From positions 1,186,079,413 to 1,186,143,412 of the forward strand of contig NC_064615.1 in NCBI RefSeq assembly GCF_023898315.1: DNA of 64,000 nt, written 5' to 3'. Below the pieces are notes generated by a model that saw nothing but the letters and a program-made list of their open reading frames with translations, did not search any database and was not told the origin of the DNA. Positions within the stretch are counted from its first letter, which is position 1. Each line of letters starts with the position of its first letter. Source of the DNA: Schistocerca nitens (taxonomy: Eukaryota > Arthropoda > Insecta > Orthoptera > Acrididae). Shown here in pieces: positions 20,086-31,266 of the stretch. The position numbers and the translations under genes are program-made.

Positions 20086-21266
20086 CACTGAAGTGCCAAG
20101 GAAACCAGTAGAGGCATGCATATTCAAATTCAGAGATACGTATACACACAGGATACGGGACTGTGGTCGGCAACAAGAGTCGGATGCAGTTGTTATAGTC
20201 AATTACTCCTGCTACAATGGCAGGTTTCAAGATGTAAGTGAGTTTGAACGTGGTGTTATAGTTGGCGAACTAACGTTGGGACACAAGATCTCTGAGGTAG
20301 CAATGAGTAGGGGATTTTCTCATACAACCATTTCGTGAGTGTGCCACGAATACCAGGAATCCGGTAAAACATCAAATATCTGACATTTCTGCGGCCGGAA
20401 AAGATCCTGCAAGAACGGGACGAGTGAAGAGAATCATTCAAAGTGAAACAAGTGCAATCCCTCTGCAAATTGCTGCAGATTTCAATGGTTGACCATTAAC
20501 AAGGATCAGCATGCGAACCATTCAATGAAACATCATCAGTAAGGTCTTTCGGAGCCGAAGGCCCACTCGTGTACCCTCGATGACGGCACATCACAAAGCT
20601 TTATGCCTCGCCTGGGCCCATCTACACTGACATTGGGCTACTGATGACTGGAAATATGTTGCCTGGTCGAACATGTCTCATTTCAAATTGTATCGAGCGG
20701 ATAGACATGTACGGGTATGGAGACAGCTGCGTGAATCCATGGACCCTGCATGTTATCAGGGGACTGTAGTTGGTGGAGGCTCTGTAATGGTGTGGGGCGT
20801 GTGCAGCTGGAGTGATATGGGACCCCCGATACATCTAGATATGCCTCTGACAGGTGACACACACATAAGCATCCTGTCTGATCACCTGAATCCATTCATG
20901 TCCATTGTGCATTCCAACAGACTTGGGCAAGTCCAGCAGGACAATGCGACGACCCACACATCCAGAATTGCTACAGAGTGGCTCTAGGAACACTCTTCTA
21001 AGTTCGGACACTTCTGCTGACCACCAAACTCCCCAGACATGAACATTTTTGAGCATATCTGGGATGCCTTGCTACGTGCTGTTCAGAAGAGTTTTCCACC
21101 CTCTCGTGCTCTTATGGATTTATGGACAGCCCTGCAGGATTCACGGTGTCAGTTCCCTCCAGCACTTCTTCAGGCATTAGCCGAGTCCACGCCACATTGT
21201 GCTGTGGCACTTCATACTTGCTGGGGCCCTGTACGATATTAGGCAGGTGTACAAGTTTCTTTGGTG
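20086..21266 (+). mobile_element. Tc1-like transposon, third family, TA target site
   Basis: The left end after TA (20084-20085) is CACTGAAGTGCCAAGGAAAC. The right end is GTTTCTTTGGTG before TA (21267-21268), where part of the terminal repeat has been lost by a short deletion. About 1.18 kb with one transposase frame, now broken. The element lies in the loop of an inverted repeat. Confidence 0.88.
20230..21242 (+). pseudogene. Tc1-like transposase, broken
   Basis: The N-terminus reads FQDVSEFERGVIVGELTLGH then ISEVAMSRGFSHTTIS (helix-turn-helix), with stops at about 20336. The catalytic domain is clearer: SHFKLYRADRHVRVWRQLRE (20673), [36 protein letters not shown] (second aspartate) followed by a TAG at 20986, then NSPDMNIFEHIWDALLRAVQ (third acidic residue region). 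It ends ...GPVRY with TAG at 21240. The usual DES motif is changed (WSNMSHF), so the first catalytic aspartate is lost. Several stops and shifts; not functional. Confidence 0.88.
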
Positions 21267-22536
21267 TAGATCGAGAACTATTGCATACAGATACTAGGTA
21301 GCCATTGTATCTTAGACTCAGTTTCTCTGTTCTGTAATAGTTACAACTTTAAATTGGTGAATGTAGGCCTGCACTGCTGTATAAACGAAAGATTACTGAA
21401 TATCTTTGTAATATACTATTGAATCTTATTGTGTAGATAAAAGGTAACATATGCCATTGTTGAGGCATTTGGATGTCTCATATTTTGCTAATACTCCTTC
21501 AGTATTTTGTTGTGCAATAGACTGAATGTAGATAGCTAGTTACATAGTAGTATATATGTCACATAAGTGATGAGATATTTCATACGTAGATATCTAGCAA
21601 AGTTATGGGCTTCTATTCTTCAAACGGAAGGTGGTATTACCCTTTTGTATACAGGTGCTAGGCATCTAGAGCGGTTAGTTCTTCAGTACTTTCAACTGCA
21701 CGCTGTTGTATGTAGAACTTGAGTTACGGTGGTGTAATAAAATTATTTATTACAAGAAGCCTTCAAGTATACTTTTATTAATTATTTTGGCTTTTGTAAC
21801 AACTATGGCATATCCTATGGGTTATTCAAGTTTCCATCCACACTGGATAGCCTTTTTGTACCTTCACGTATAAGGACAAATGGTTGACTACATTAATATT
21901 TTCCTCAGCATTAAGTTATATGTTAGTCTGTAACTTATGTTAATATAATGCAATGAATGAGCCTTCATGGGTTTGTGGTACAGCGCTGCACTTTGGTTTC
22001 TCACGTTCAGTATTCTTTGGCTACATATGTCAAATAACTCAATACAACAATACCAGAGAAGGAAAGCTGCTACTCACCATGTAGCGGAGATGCTGAGTCA
22101 CGATAGGCACAACAAAAAGATTCACACAATTATAGCTTGCAGTCATTAAGGCCTTTGTCAGCAGTAGCCCCCCCCCCCCCCCCACACACACACACATTCA
22201 CGCAAACACAACTTGCACACACGTCTGCAGTCTCAGAGAACTGAAACTACACTGTGAGCAGCAGCACCAGTGCATGGTGGGCGTGGCGACTGTGTGGGGG
22301 TAAGGAGGAGGCTGGGGTGGGTAGGAGGAGGGATAGTGTGGTGGGAGTGGCAGACAGTGAAGTGTTGCAGTTTAGATGGGGGGCAGGAGAGAAGGTGTGA
22401 GGGGTTGAGGGTGGGGGGGGGGGGGGGGGAAGTAGCGGAAAGGAGAGAAATTAAAAGACAGGCTATGGCAGTGAAATCACGGCTGTGTAGTGCTGGAATG
22501 AGAACAGGGAGGGGGCTGGATGGGTGAGGACAGTGC

Positions 22537-22980
22537 CTAACAAAGGTTGAGGCCAGGAGGGTTACGGGAACGTAGGATGTATTGCAGGGAAAGTTCCCAC
22601 CTGCGGAATTCAGAAAAGCTGGTGTTGGTGGGAAGGATCCTTATGGCACAGACTGTGAAGCAGTCATTGAGATGAGGGATATCATGTTTGGCAGCGTGTT
22701 CAGCAAAAGGGTGGTCCACTTGTTTTTTGGTGACAGTTTGTCGGAGGCCGTTCAGGTGGACGGACAGACTGTTGGTTGTCATGCCTTCATAGAATGCAGC
22801 ACAGTGGTTGCAGCTTAGCTTGTAAATCACGACTGGTTTCACAGGAAGCCCTGCCTTTGATGGGATAGGTAATGTTAGTGACCGGACTGGAGTAGGTGGT
22901 GGTACGAGGACGTATGGGACAGGTCTTGCATCTACGTTTATTACAGGGGTATGAGCCATGAGGTAAGGGATTGGGAGCAA
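22537..22980 (-). pseudogene. GIY-YIG endonuclease domain of a Penelope-like element
   Basis: About 100 residues. VVIYKLSCNHCAAFYEGMTT is the GIY-YIG core of PLEs (V.Y.I.C..C...YIG.T), with GIY and YIG read as VIY and YEG. HAAKHDIPHLNDCFTVCAIR and SEFRRWELSLQYIL (metal-binding glutamate in E..) follow, with the end at RNPPGLNLC. This domain cuts target DNA for PLE insertion. Just upstream (22787-23077) a neighbouring frame reads NILVHPYTTLAPNPLPHGSY and PCNKRRCKTCP, the CX2-type linker that precedes GIY-YIG. The changed core residues and frameshift argue against activity. Confidence 0.85.
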
Positions 22981-23313
22981 GGGTTGTGTAAGGATGGACG
23001 AGTATATTGTGTAGGTTCAGTGGACAGCAGAATACCACAGTAGGAGTGGTGGGAAGGATAGTGGGCAGGACATTCATAGCAGTAAGGCCGTGGGCATTAG
23101 GAATGTTAGTGTACAGGGAGGAGGCATCAATAGTGACGAGCAGGGCACTGTGTGGTAGAGGGACAGGAACTGTGGAGAGTCAGTGGAGTAAATGGTTGGT
23201 ATCTTTTATATAGGAGGGTAGGTTCCGGGTAACAGGTTGAAGGTGTTGGTCTATGAGAGCAGAGATTCTCTCAGTGGGAGCACTGGCACTATGAGGCATC
23301 CTGAGTGGTTGGG

Positions 23314-23505
23314 CTCAAATGGCTCTGAGCACTATGGGACTTAACTTCTGAGGTCATCAGTCCCCTAGAACGTAGAACTACTTAAACCTAACTAACCTAA
23401 GGACATCACACACATCCATGACCGAGGCAGGATTCGAACCTGCGACCGTAGAGGTCGTGCGGTTCCAGACTGTAGCGCCTAGAACTGCTCGGCCACCCCG
23501 GCCGG
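23314..23505 (-). mobile_element. tRNA-derived SINE (type 2) with 13-bp target duplications
   Basis: CTGAGTGGTTGGG at 23301-23313 and 23506-23518 bound about 192 bp. On the minus strand the tRNA-like head has box A TGGCCGAGCAG (23495-23485) and box B GGTTCGAATCC (23440-23430), then GGACTGATGACCTCAGAAGT and the end TGCTCAGAGCCATTTGAGCC. I recognise this as the highly repeated SINE of Schistocerca and relatives, though I recall the sequence and have not compared it. It sits inside the minus-strand PLE, so it is younger than that PLE. Confidence 0.95.
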
Positions 23506-23953
23506 CTGAGTGGTTGGGTTTATGGACTTTAGGAAACATGTACAAGGTGGGAGTGGTAGGGGTAAGTAGAGAGATGGACTCTGGGGAGAGGTTCTGGGAT
23601 GGGCCTAGGGATTTGAGTAGTGACTGGAGATCCTGCTGGATTACAAGAATGGGGTTACTGTGGCATGGTTTGTAGGTGGAAGCATCTGACAGCTGCCACG
23701 TAATTCTTGCAGTTCAAAACAACGGTGGTGGAGCCTTTGTCTGCAGGTAGGATTTTAAGTCGGGATCAGTTTTTAGATGGTGGACTGTGGTTATTTCTGT
23801 GGATGTAAGGTTAGTTTGCATGTTGAGGGATTTGGGAATTGACGGTGAGGCAAGGTCGAGGTTAAGAAATTCTGGAAAAATAACAGGGGGTGGTTTGGAG
23901 GCAGTGGGGGTGGATCACGGTTGGATGGAGGAGTGAACTGAGTTAGGCAACAT

Positions 23954-24352
23954 TCACTCTTGTTCTTTGGTTGTGTCTGATTGGTATGGTTGGTGGCGAA
24001 AAAGTGCTTCCACTGTAGAGACCGGGAGAAGGTCTTTAACTAGTCCTGCATGGTTGAATTTGGGAGTGGGGCAAAAGGTGAGGCCTTTGGAAAGGACTGA
24101 TATTTCTGTAGGACTAAGGCTTCTGGAGGAAAGGTTCATAACTGTGTTGCGGATCTGTTTAGGTTCTGAGATCTGTGTGGTGGTGGGAGGGAGTTTTGGA
24201 GCGTGGGGTAAATGTAGTAGGTCTGAGAGATAGGATTTTTCAGCTATGAGGGGGTGTGGGGAAGGTTTGGGGGTGTTGTAGAAGTGGTGGACCATGGTAC
24301 TCCAAGGCGGAAGTAGGAAGTGAGCAGGATGGAGATCTTTTTGAGGTGGCAT
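23954..24352 (-). pseudogene. Penelope-like ORF, N-terminal segment
   Basis: 132 codons from MPPQKDLHPAHFLLPPWSTM through LIAEKSYLSDLLHLPHAPKL and NLSSRSLSPTEISVLSKGLT to TPKFNHAGLVKDLLPVSTVE. It is the counterpart of plus-strand 25200-25560 and keeps the block LS..E...L..GL.F.P.P, typical of the segment before PLE reverse transcriptase. The frame is open here but the rest of the RT is gone from this copy. Confidence 0.85.
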
Positions 24353-24838
24353 TGTGCATGTTGCCCAAGTTGCTGCAGGGCAAGAGTTTCAAACTGATCA
24401 TGCTCCCTGTGTCAGTTCCCGTATTTTTGCGTGTTATCTCCTGCACTTTTCCGGTGTCACACGATCTTATATCTCTAACTACAAACCCCTCCCCACCCCC
24501 CACAATTTCTCCCTTCTATCCCTGTTCGCACTCACTAAATCCACCTCATCCGGTCACATCTGGCGTCCCCCTTCTTTACGCTTATCCACCCTCAATCCTG
24601 CTACCCACAGTAATATACATATATTTATTAATGATAAGTTATTCTCTACTTTGACCCTTGTGACTTCTTGCCAATTTTAGTGAATTTCACCTTCCACTAT
24701 CGTCACCTTCCTCAGATTTCATCCGGTTTTTTCCCTCGAGCATCAATTTTGTCCATTTCGTATTTGGGAGTATTTTTGCGTAATTTTTCGCACATAATTC
24801 TAATTTCTTACATAATTTTTCGCATTTTTTGCACTACC

Positions 24839-26724
24839 ATGGATCCTTGCTCCTTCCATCTGTGTCAAAACAGAAAAGTTTTCTTATCCCTATCCAGATC
24901 CCAGTCCCACATACTGTTCCTGCATTGTTGCTTGGTTCATAAAATCCCCCCTAATGGCCTTACCACCTCTGGTTGCCACCCCTCCTTCCACAATTATCTA
25001 CTCCTGTTCAGATTCCACCAATCCTTAGTCCTCGCCAACATAGTCCTGCAAAACCATATCAACCACGCCCAATCCTCCTTGCAGTACCTTCTCTCCATCC
25101 ACAAAATTCTCCTGCTATGTAATCCCAAATTCCTGGAACCCATAACAGACATTGAAACTCTTGCCCTGCAGGAACCTGAGCAACATGCACAACGCCACCT
25201 CAAAAAGCTCTCCATCCTGCTCACTTCCTACTCCTGCCTCGGAGTACCACTGTCCACCACTTCTACAACAACCTCCAAACCTCCCCCATGCCCCCTCATA
25301 GCTGAAAAATCCTGTCTTGCAGACCTACTACACTTACCCCACCCTCCAAAACTCCCTCCCACCACCACACAGAACCTAAACAGACCCACACCACCATTAT
25401 GAACCTTTCCTCCAGAAGCCTTAGTCCTACAGAAATATCAGTCCTTTCCAAAGGCCTCACCTTTTGCCCCACTCCCAAATTCAACCATGCAGGACTAGTT
25501 AAAGACCTTCTCTCCTTCTCCCGATCTCTACAGTGGAAACACTTTTTTGCCACCAACCTGACCAATCAGTCTCAACCAAAGACCAAGAGTGAATGTTCCC
25601 TAACTCAGTTCACTCCTCCATCCAATCATGATCCACCCCCACTGCCTCCAAACCACCCCCTGTTAACTTTCCAGAATTTCTTAACCTCGAAACTTGCCTC
25701 ACTATCATTCACCAAATGCCTCATCATGCAAACTAACCTTACATCCACAGAAAGAACCACAGTCCACCATCTAAAAACTGATCCCGACTTTGTAATCCTA
25801 CCTGCAGACAAAGGCTCCACCACTGTTGTTTTGAACCGCAAGAATTACCTGGCAGAAGGACTCCGTCACCTGTCTGATACTTCCACCTACAAACCACGCC
25901 ACAGTGATCCCATTCCAGTAATCCAGCAGGATCTCCAGTCACTACTCAAATCCCTAGGCCCATCCCAGAACCTCTCCCCAGTGTCCATCTCTCTACTTAC
26001 CCCTACCACTCCCCGCACTCCCACCTTCTACATGCTTCCTAAGTCCATAAACCAAACCACCCAGGGCTCCCCATTGTGGCCGGTTACTGTGCCCCCACTG
26101 AGAGAATCTCTGCTGTCATAGACCAACACCTTCAACCTATTACCCGGAATCTATCCTCCTATATAAAAGATACCAACCATTTCCTCTACCGACTCTCCAC
26201 AGCTCCTGTTCCTTTACTACACAGTGCCCTGCTCGTCACTATTGATTCCACCTCCCTGTACACTAACATTCCTAATGCCCATGGCCTTACTGCTATCGAA
26301 CACTACTTCCCCAGACGCCCTATGGATTCCAAACCAAGAACCTCCTTCCTAGTCACCATGACCAGCTATATCCACAATTACTTCTCCTTTGAAGGCATTA
26401 CCTACAAACAAATCCATGGTATGGCTATGGGCAACCGTATGGCATCATCCCATGCTAACCTATTCATGGACCATCTAGAAGAATCCTCCCTAAAAACCCA
26501 GAATCCTAAACCCCTCACCTGGCTCAGATTCATTGATGACATCTTTGCTATCTGGACTGCATGTGAGGACACCTTATTCATATTCCTCCAGAACCTCAAC
26601 TTCTCCCCCATTTGCTTCACCTGGTCATACTCAACCCAACAAACCACCTTCCTAGATGTTGACCTCCACCTCAGAGATGGCTACATCAGTACCTCCATCC
26701 ACACTGAACCTACTAATCACCAGT
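24839..26724 (+). pseudogene. Penelope-like reverse transcriptase, three frame segments
   Basis: Segment 1 (24839-25402): MDPCSFHLCQNRKVFLSLSR ... LIAEKSCLADLLHLPHPPKL. Segment 2 (25399-26121): the conserved N-terminal block NLSSRSLSPTEISVLSKGLT, then FVILPADKGSTTVVLNRKNY, a strong PLE RT mark. Segment 3 (26076-26726): TIDSTSLYTNIPNAHGL (RT block A), ITYKQIHGMAMGNRMASSHA (block B), WLRFIDDIFAIW (catalytic DD, block C) and TTFLDVDLHLRDG. It ends at TAA 26724 where CAA is normal. Frameshifts at about 25400 and 26080-26120. It would have copied PLE RNA. All the RT motifs are intact at residue level. Confidence 0.92.
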
Positions 26725-27182
26725 AATACCTTCACTTCGACAGCTGCCACCGATTCCATACCAAGAAGTTCCTTGCGTACAGCCTAGCCACCCATGGTCG
26801 TTGCATTTGCAGTGACGAGCGGTCCCCCTCAAAATATGCTGAGTGTCTCACTGAAGCCTTCACTGACCGTAATTCTCCTCCCAACCTTGTACAAAAACAA
26901 ATCTCCCGTGTCTTATCTTTCCAGTCTCCAATCATCTCCCAAAGTCCCACAGTCTGGCCACAGAGGAGCATTCCCCTCATAACTCAGTACCATCCAGGAC
27001 TGGAGCAACTGAATTACATTCTACGCCAGGGTTTCGATTACCTCTCATCGTGCCCTGAAATGAGAAATGTCCTGCCCACTATCCTTTCCACCCCTCCTAC
27101 CGTGGTATTCCGCCGTCCAACAAACCTACACAATATAGTCATCCATCCTTACACAACCCTTGCTCCACTCAACCTTTGTTAG
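26725..27182 (+). pseudogene. PLE linker region fused directly to the C-terminus (endonuclease deleted)
   Basis: After the TAA, coding sequence in alternating frames continues: ...FLAYSLATHGRCICSD, NSPPNLVQKQISRVLSFQSP, YHPGLEQLNYILRQGFDYLS, then HPYTTLAPLNLC and stop. In the minus-strand copy HPYTTLAP is followed by the PCNKRRCKTCP linker and the GIY-YIG domain, and only then by PPGLNLC and stop. Here the two ends are joined, so a stretch of about 450 bp covering the endonuclease was lost. Confidence 0.8.
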
Positions 27183-27779
27183 TCACTGTCCCCACCCAAC
27201 CAGCCCCTCCCTGTTCCCATTCCAGCACTATACAGCTGTCATTTCACTGCCATACCCAGTCTTTTAATTTCTCTCCTTTCCGCTAGTTGCCCCCTCCCCT
27301 CCACACCTTCTCTCCTGCCCTCCTTCTAAGCTGCAACACTTCACTCACTGTTCGCCACTCCCACCACACTACCCCCCCCCCCCCCTCCCTGCCTCAGCCT
27401 CCTCCTTACCCCCACCCAGTCGCCACTCCCATCATGCACTGGTGCTGCTGCGCATAGTGTGGTTTCAGTTCTCTGAGATTGCAGATGAGTGTGAAAGTTG
27501 TGTTTGCATGTGTGTCTACTGCTGACAAAGGCCTCAATGGTCGAAAGCTATAATTGTGTGAATCATTTTGTTGTGCCTATCGCATCTCGGCATCTCTGGT
27601 ACATGGTGAGTAGCAACTTTCCTTTTCTGGTATTGCTACATTCCATCCTGGATTTTCCATTGTTTGATTTGTACTCAATCTAATATGCACACCGTAATGA
27701 TTTTTGACGGTTTTACATTGGTATCCTACACATTGTTCATGGCCACGATATAAGCTAGCACATGCCCTAATTTTGTTGG

Positions 27780-30620
27780 TGGGGATTTACTTTGAAAACA
27801 ACGCTTTTCAAATAACCATTCGCAATATTTTCCCGCGACCTGTTAGAAATAGGTTCGTTTCAGTAACTGCCAGAGAGCGCCAGATAACAGGCGTCACTGC
27901 ACTTGCGCAGCTACTAGGATGCTGGAAGCGCGTATGTTTGTAAGTGTAAGACATTAAAAGATCTTACATTATGTCATAAAAGGAACAAGGCATCAGAGGA
28001 TACTCCAAGAGCATTGGAATTTCGTGAACCATACTAAAACAAGTAATTTGTCTTAAAGTACACATTCGTATGTGCAAATTCGGATGTAAATTTCTTGGAG
28101 TACCAGTACTGTATTATCTAATGTTTGGTTCTTCATTATGGCATAATGTCATACGTGCTAGAAGATGAAAACATGCACTTTTGAAGTGCAGCGAACAGTT
28201 GAAACTAGCCAATGGTGTGGGGTTAAACACTTCGTTTCAAATAAATTGACTGCCTCATTGGAAAAGATTAATAAAAGCCAAATTTCTTTAGCAAATCGAC
28301 AAAAATGACTTCATTGTTCTGCAAGGCGATTAATACTTGACTGTCAGAAAGGTGGAAATAAAATAAAATCTGAACTAATAACATATTTCAGCCTTCCGTA
28401 CTCATGTCAACGTATTCACTTGATAGCTTCCGGCTACAGAAATCCATTTTGTTTTCACTTGATGTGAGAGCAATAAACGAAGAGGAAACAGGAAAATCAC
28501 TAAATGTAAATTCCGGTCACGTGGAGATTATCCACTTTCCCACTCTAACTCAGACTGCTCTGTGCATCAGAAAAAAAACCTCACAATCAATATTGGATGG
28601 GATAATTTGTAACCAGGTGCACAAGAACTCTTCAAAAAATTTGCACTCTTTATAGCCTATAGCTAATATCTTGCTTTTTTGTGTGACATAAAATTATATA
28701 TAAGATAAATGAAACCAGTAGAAGAGACAAGCAAGACAGTACACTTTTCTTCAGTCCGGAAGTCCTAGCATTTTTTTCTCTCCAACACTGTCACAGCTTT
28801 ACATGGCGTGCTTTCCTTTCTGGGACAGAATCTATTACCTCATCAAAGGTTGTCAAGTGTTTTGCTACATGTAAAAAGAAATGTCTTTGTCTAATACTGA
28901 AAAAGCTGTTGATACAAATAGTACCCAAGACTTGTGTGGTTCCTCTATCTGATTATGTGTATTTTGTCAAGGTCTGCTAGATAAAACGAAATAGGCCTGT
29001 CTAATATTGCAGCTATTGTAAGACATACCAAATAAACGATGCTGTTTTGGCACAAATGGTCATTTTTATAACACGAGAAAATATAATTCACAAAGTACCA
29101 ATATCAAATGCTTATTAGGCCCAACACAAGCAAACAGTTTTATGTTCGGAAATAGTTTCATATTTCATTCATACGCTCCAGCTTCTCAAGCACGAGATCG
29201 AAAAGCAGTAGTATGAAATTTTTAAATAAATTTGGAATCGTGTTATTCTTCCATAATTTGTGTGATGTCCCCATTTCCTCTCCTTCCTCGTTCTACCAAA
29301 CAATCTTGTCATCACTAATTCTGTAACTTATTCTCCAATTAACTTCGCTAACCCTGCCACAATCAATGTTTCAGTTATCCCGTGTTTATTCTCCGGTTAG
29401 GCATTATTACGTGTTCATACAATGTGTTTTCCGCGTTTTTCAGGTGGCTGCTACCGAGACAGTACAACTGGTCCTTACTAGTGTAGAGGTCTGGCTAAAA
29501 ATTTTCTATCAAAATTTAATTTTCTCGGATACACCAAGAAGAAAATACGTAATCTTTCTTACCTGTCATTCCTGTTAGTTGTTTATTTCCACTCTTTTAG
29601 TCTGAATCTATGGATTTCGCTGGTAATTATAACAACGCTGATCATTCGCAAACACAGTCAACCACATAAACAAACAGCGATTGCCATTCACCCGTTCGGC
29701 TTTATTCCGCTCAGCTCGTATAGCCCCATCCCCTTCTGTCTGCAGGAAAGTTTATTTCTAGATGCGACGGGATTCCCCTGGCAAATACATGACGTACACT
29801 ATACACGCATTCAAAATTCAACTTATGATTGATTCAGAAATAAACTTAGAATATGTTCTAAAATGTTAAAAAACCAACAGGGCTAGGTTTCAAAATCATA
29901 TGAATAATTGACAGCCCAACGTGCGCTGGATACTAGGCGCTTTGTGAAGCAAGGTTTTTACCCTCAAGAATATGAATTTGGCGGCCCCCTCCCATTCCCT
30001 GAAATTGCCGCCAGGGGTAGATACCCCGGTTTGCCCCCAATGAAACTGGCAACTTGCACGCGCCAGTAAAATTTTTCCAGGTAGCATTTTGCTGCTGCTG
30101 CTTATACAGCTAACAGCCACACTTCTGTAGCCAGAAGGGGGACAAGGTACTACACATGCGCGACTCAACTGCCCATGCGCATGAGCCCGCCAGCAACTGC
30201 TCAAACGAATCTAAAGTAAACAGTTGTGACGTCATGCTCATCGGAGACGGAGGCAATTTGTTGTTATGAAGCATTGAACAGTCCTCCCAAGGCCTTTAAC
30301 ACATTTTGCTGTTGGCAGACACTTGTATGAGCACTGTGTTTAGTTGCTGTATATGGCACATTCCCTTTGCAACTTAAGTTTTATTTATTTATTTATTTTT
30401 TCTCTCGTTCATGTTCTATTGCTGCAGTATTATTCTGCGGTAGTGGGATACATAATATCCTTTGTTAGAGTATTGTTTCTTACCAGTCAAAATTACAAAA
30501 ATTTAACTGAAAGCTAAAACGAAAAATTCCCGGAAGTCCAAAAAATTCCCGGGTTTATTCCAGTTTTCTCCCAGATGAAAAAATTTCTGGGTTTCTCCCG
30601 GGTCGTAGACACCCTGCACG
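27780..30620 (+). repeat. 3-kb non-coding repeat, copy A
   Basis: Direct-orientation partner of copy B at about 48790-51374. Shared landmarks include CAACCTGTTAGAAAAGG-type sequence near 27838 and 48839, TATTGGATGGGATAATTTGT near 28593 and 49162, TTCATACGCTCCAGCTTCTC near 29169 and 49736, CACCCGTTCGGCTTTATTCC near 29690 and 50263, and the end CTCCCGGGTCGTA.ACACCCT. The end contains repeated CCCGGG(A/T)-type blocks. Copy A lacks the 5' end seen in copy B and holds 28100-28550 sequence absent from B. No conserved protein frame. Confidence 0.8.
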
Positions 30621-30719
30621 TTTGTCACTTACTTGGTGATATTGTAAGGGGGAAAAAGAAATACTTGCAATTTTGTACTGATATAGTGCAAGTACCGTCA
30701 ATATAGTGTACAGGGTTTC

Positions 30720-31260
30720 TTAGCAATATTGTCATGAAGAAATCATCAAAAATATTTTATAAACATTTCAGAATTTTATATTTATATATACATATATTTG
30801 GAATCTTGTTTGGTTTTAAATTACATATTTGACTTTTCCTGAAAGAATCAATGTACTGCCGCAACACCTGTTATGCTTGTGGTCAGTTTGTCTTATGCAT
30901 TGGCTATTGACATTTAGTCTTGTGGCACCCTGGTAGGCACGACATATTATGGTAGTGGTATTTTGGCAAACTGTTATATACAAAGTAATTTTAATTTTGT
31001 AGTGCCAACGCATCGTTCATTCCATGTTTATATACCTGGAAATTCAATGAAAAGATTTTGTGTATATCTGGCACAAGATGTTTGTAATAACCTTGATGAA
31101 GGATTTTGTCATTTGGTTCTTCCATAGGTTAATGATGCATTATTTATATAACAGTTTGTAGCATTTCTAGTAATTTCATTACAGATCTGAAGAAGATAAC
31201 TTAGTTTTGCTGAAACCAGTTATGCACAATAAAGTTTTGTATAGCGATTTTGGCTAAGAT
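30720..31260 (+). repeat. dispersed repeat, inverted partner of 18700-19160
   Basis: It aligns with the reverse complement of the 18.7-19.2 kb copy, both ending in GATCTGAAGAAGATAACTTAGTTTTGC then TGAAACCAGTTATG. It begins close to the end of copy A and may have inserted next to it. No protein frame. Confidence 0.75.
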
Positions 31261-31266
31261 AATCTT

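Larger units (their letters stand above)
19617..22042. repeat. large inverted repeat (arms about 380 bp) interrupted by a Tc1 element
   Basis: Left arm 19617-20000 and right arm about 21640-22042 are inverted copies. Matching blocks are TGTAGCCAAAGAATACTGAA, GAGAAAC.AAA, CATTGCATTATAT, GTTACAGACTAATAT, AAAGGCTATCCA.TGTGGATGGAA, and GTTGAAAGTAC.GAAGAACTAACC. The loop holds a Tc1 at 20086-21266 plus about 450 bp of other sequence. The right arm ends where PLE sequence begins. This is a foldback-type structure, and I see no transposase of its own. Confidence 0.75.
22043..24398 (-). mobile_element. Penelope-like element, 5'-truncated copy with the GIY-YIG end
   Basis: The minus strand runs from 24398, joined head to head with the plus-strand copy, to the 3' end near 22043 (CACCATGTAGCGGAGATGCT read inward). 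It corresponds to bases about 25150-27655 of the plus-strand copy. It carries the RT-region N-terminus, a SINE (23314-23505), and the C-terminal endonuclease domain. The RT core itself is largely missing or unreadable between 23700 and 23080, so this copy is internally deleted. A C-run with (CA)n lies at 22167-22196. Confidence 0.88.
24399..27655 (+). mobile_element. Penelope-like element, long copy without endonuclease domain
   Basis: The 5' non-coding region at 24399-24840 precedes coding sequence at 24841-27180 and the 3' terminal region to about 27655 (ATTCCATCCTGGATTTTCCA). The end sequence is the inverse of the left end of the 22043 copy. The RT is readable in three frames. A deletion has removed the GIY-YIG part. 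It is joined head to head with the 22043-24398 copy. Simple tracts: C-run at 27372-27385. Confidence 0.9.

Noticed and set aside
23420-23505. tRNA gene on the minus strand
   Set aside because: Also a SINE head, with 13-bp target duplications around the whole 192 bp.
22270-24233. Plus-strand Gly/Arg-rich frames
   Set aside because: They are antisense of the minus-strand PLE or read through G-rich tracts.
29896-30204. 102-codon minus-strand frame in copy A
   Set aside because: The matching region of copy B (50396-50659) does not keep the frame or the residues, so it is not a conserved protein.
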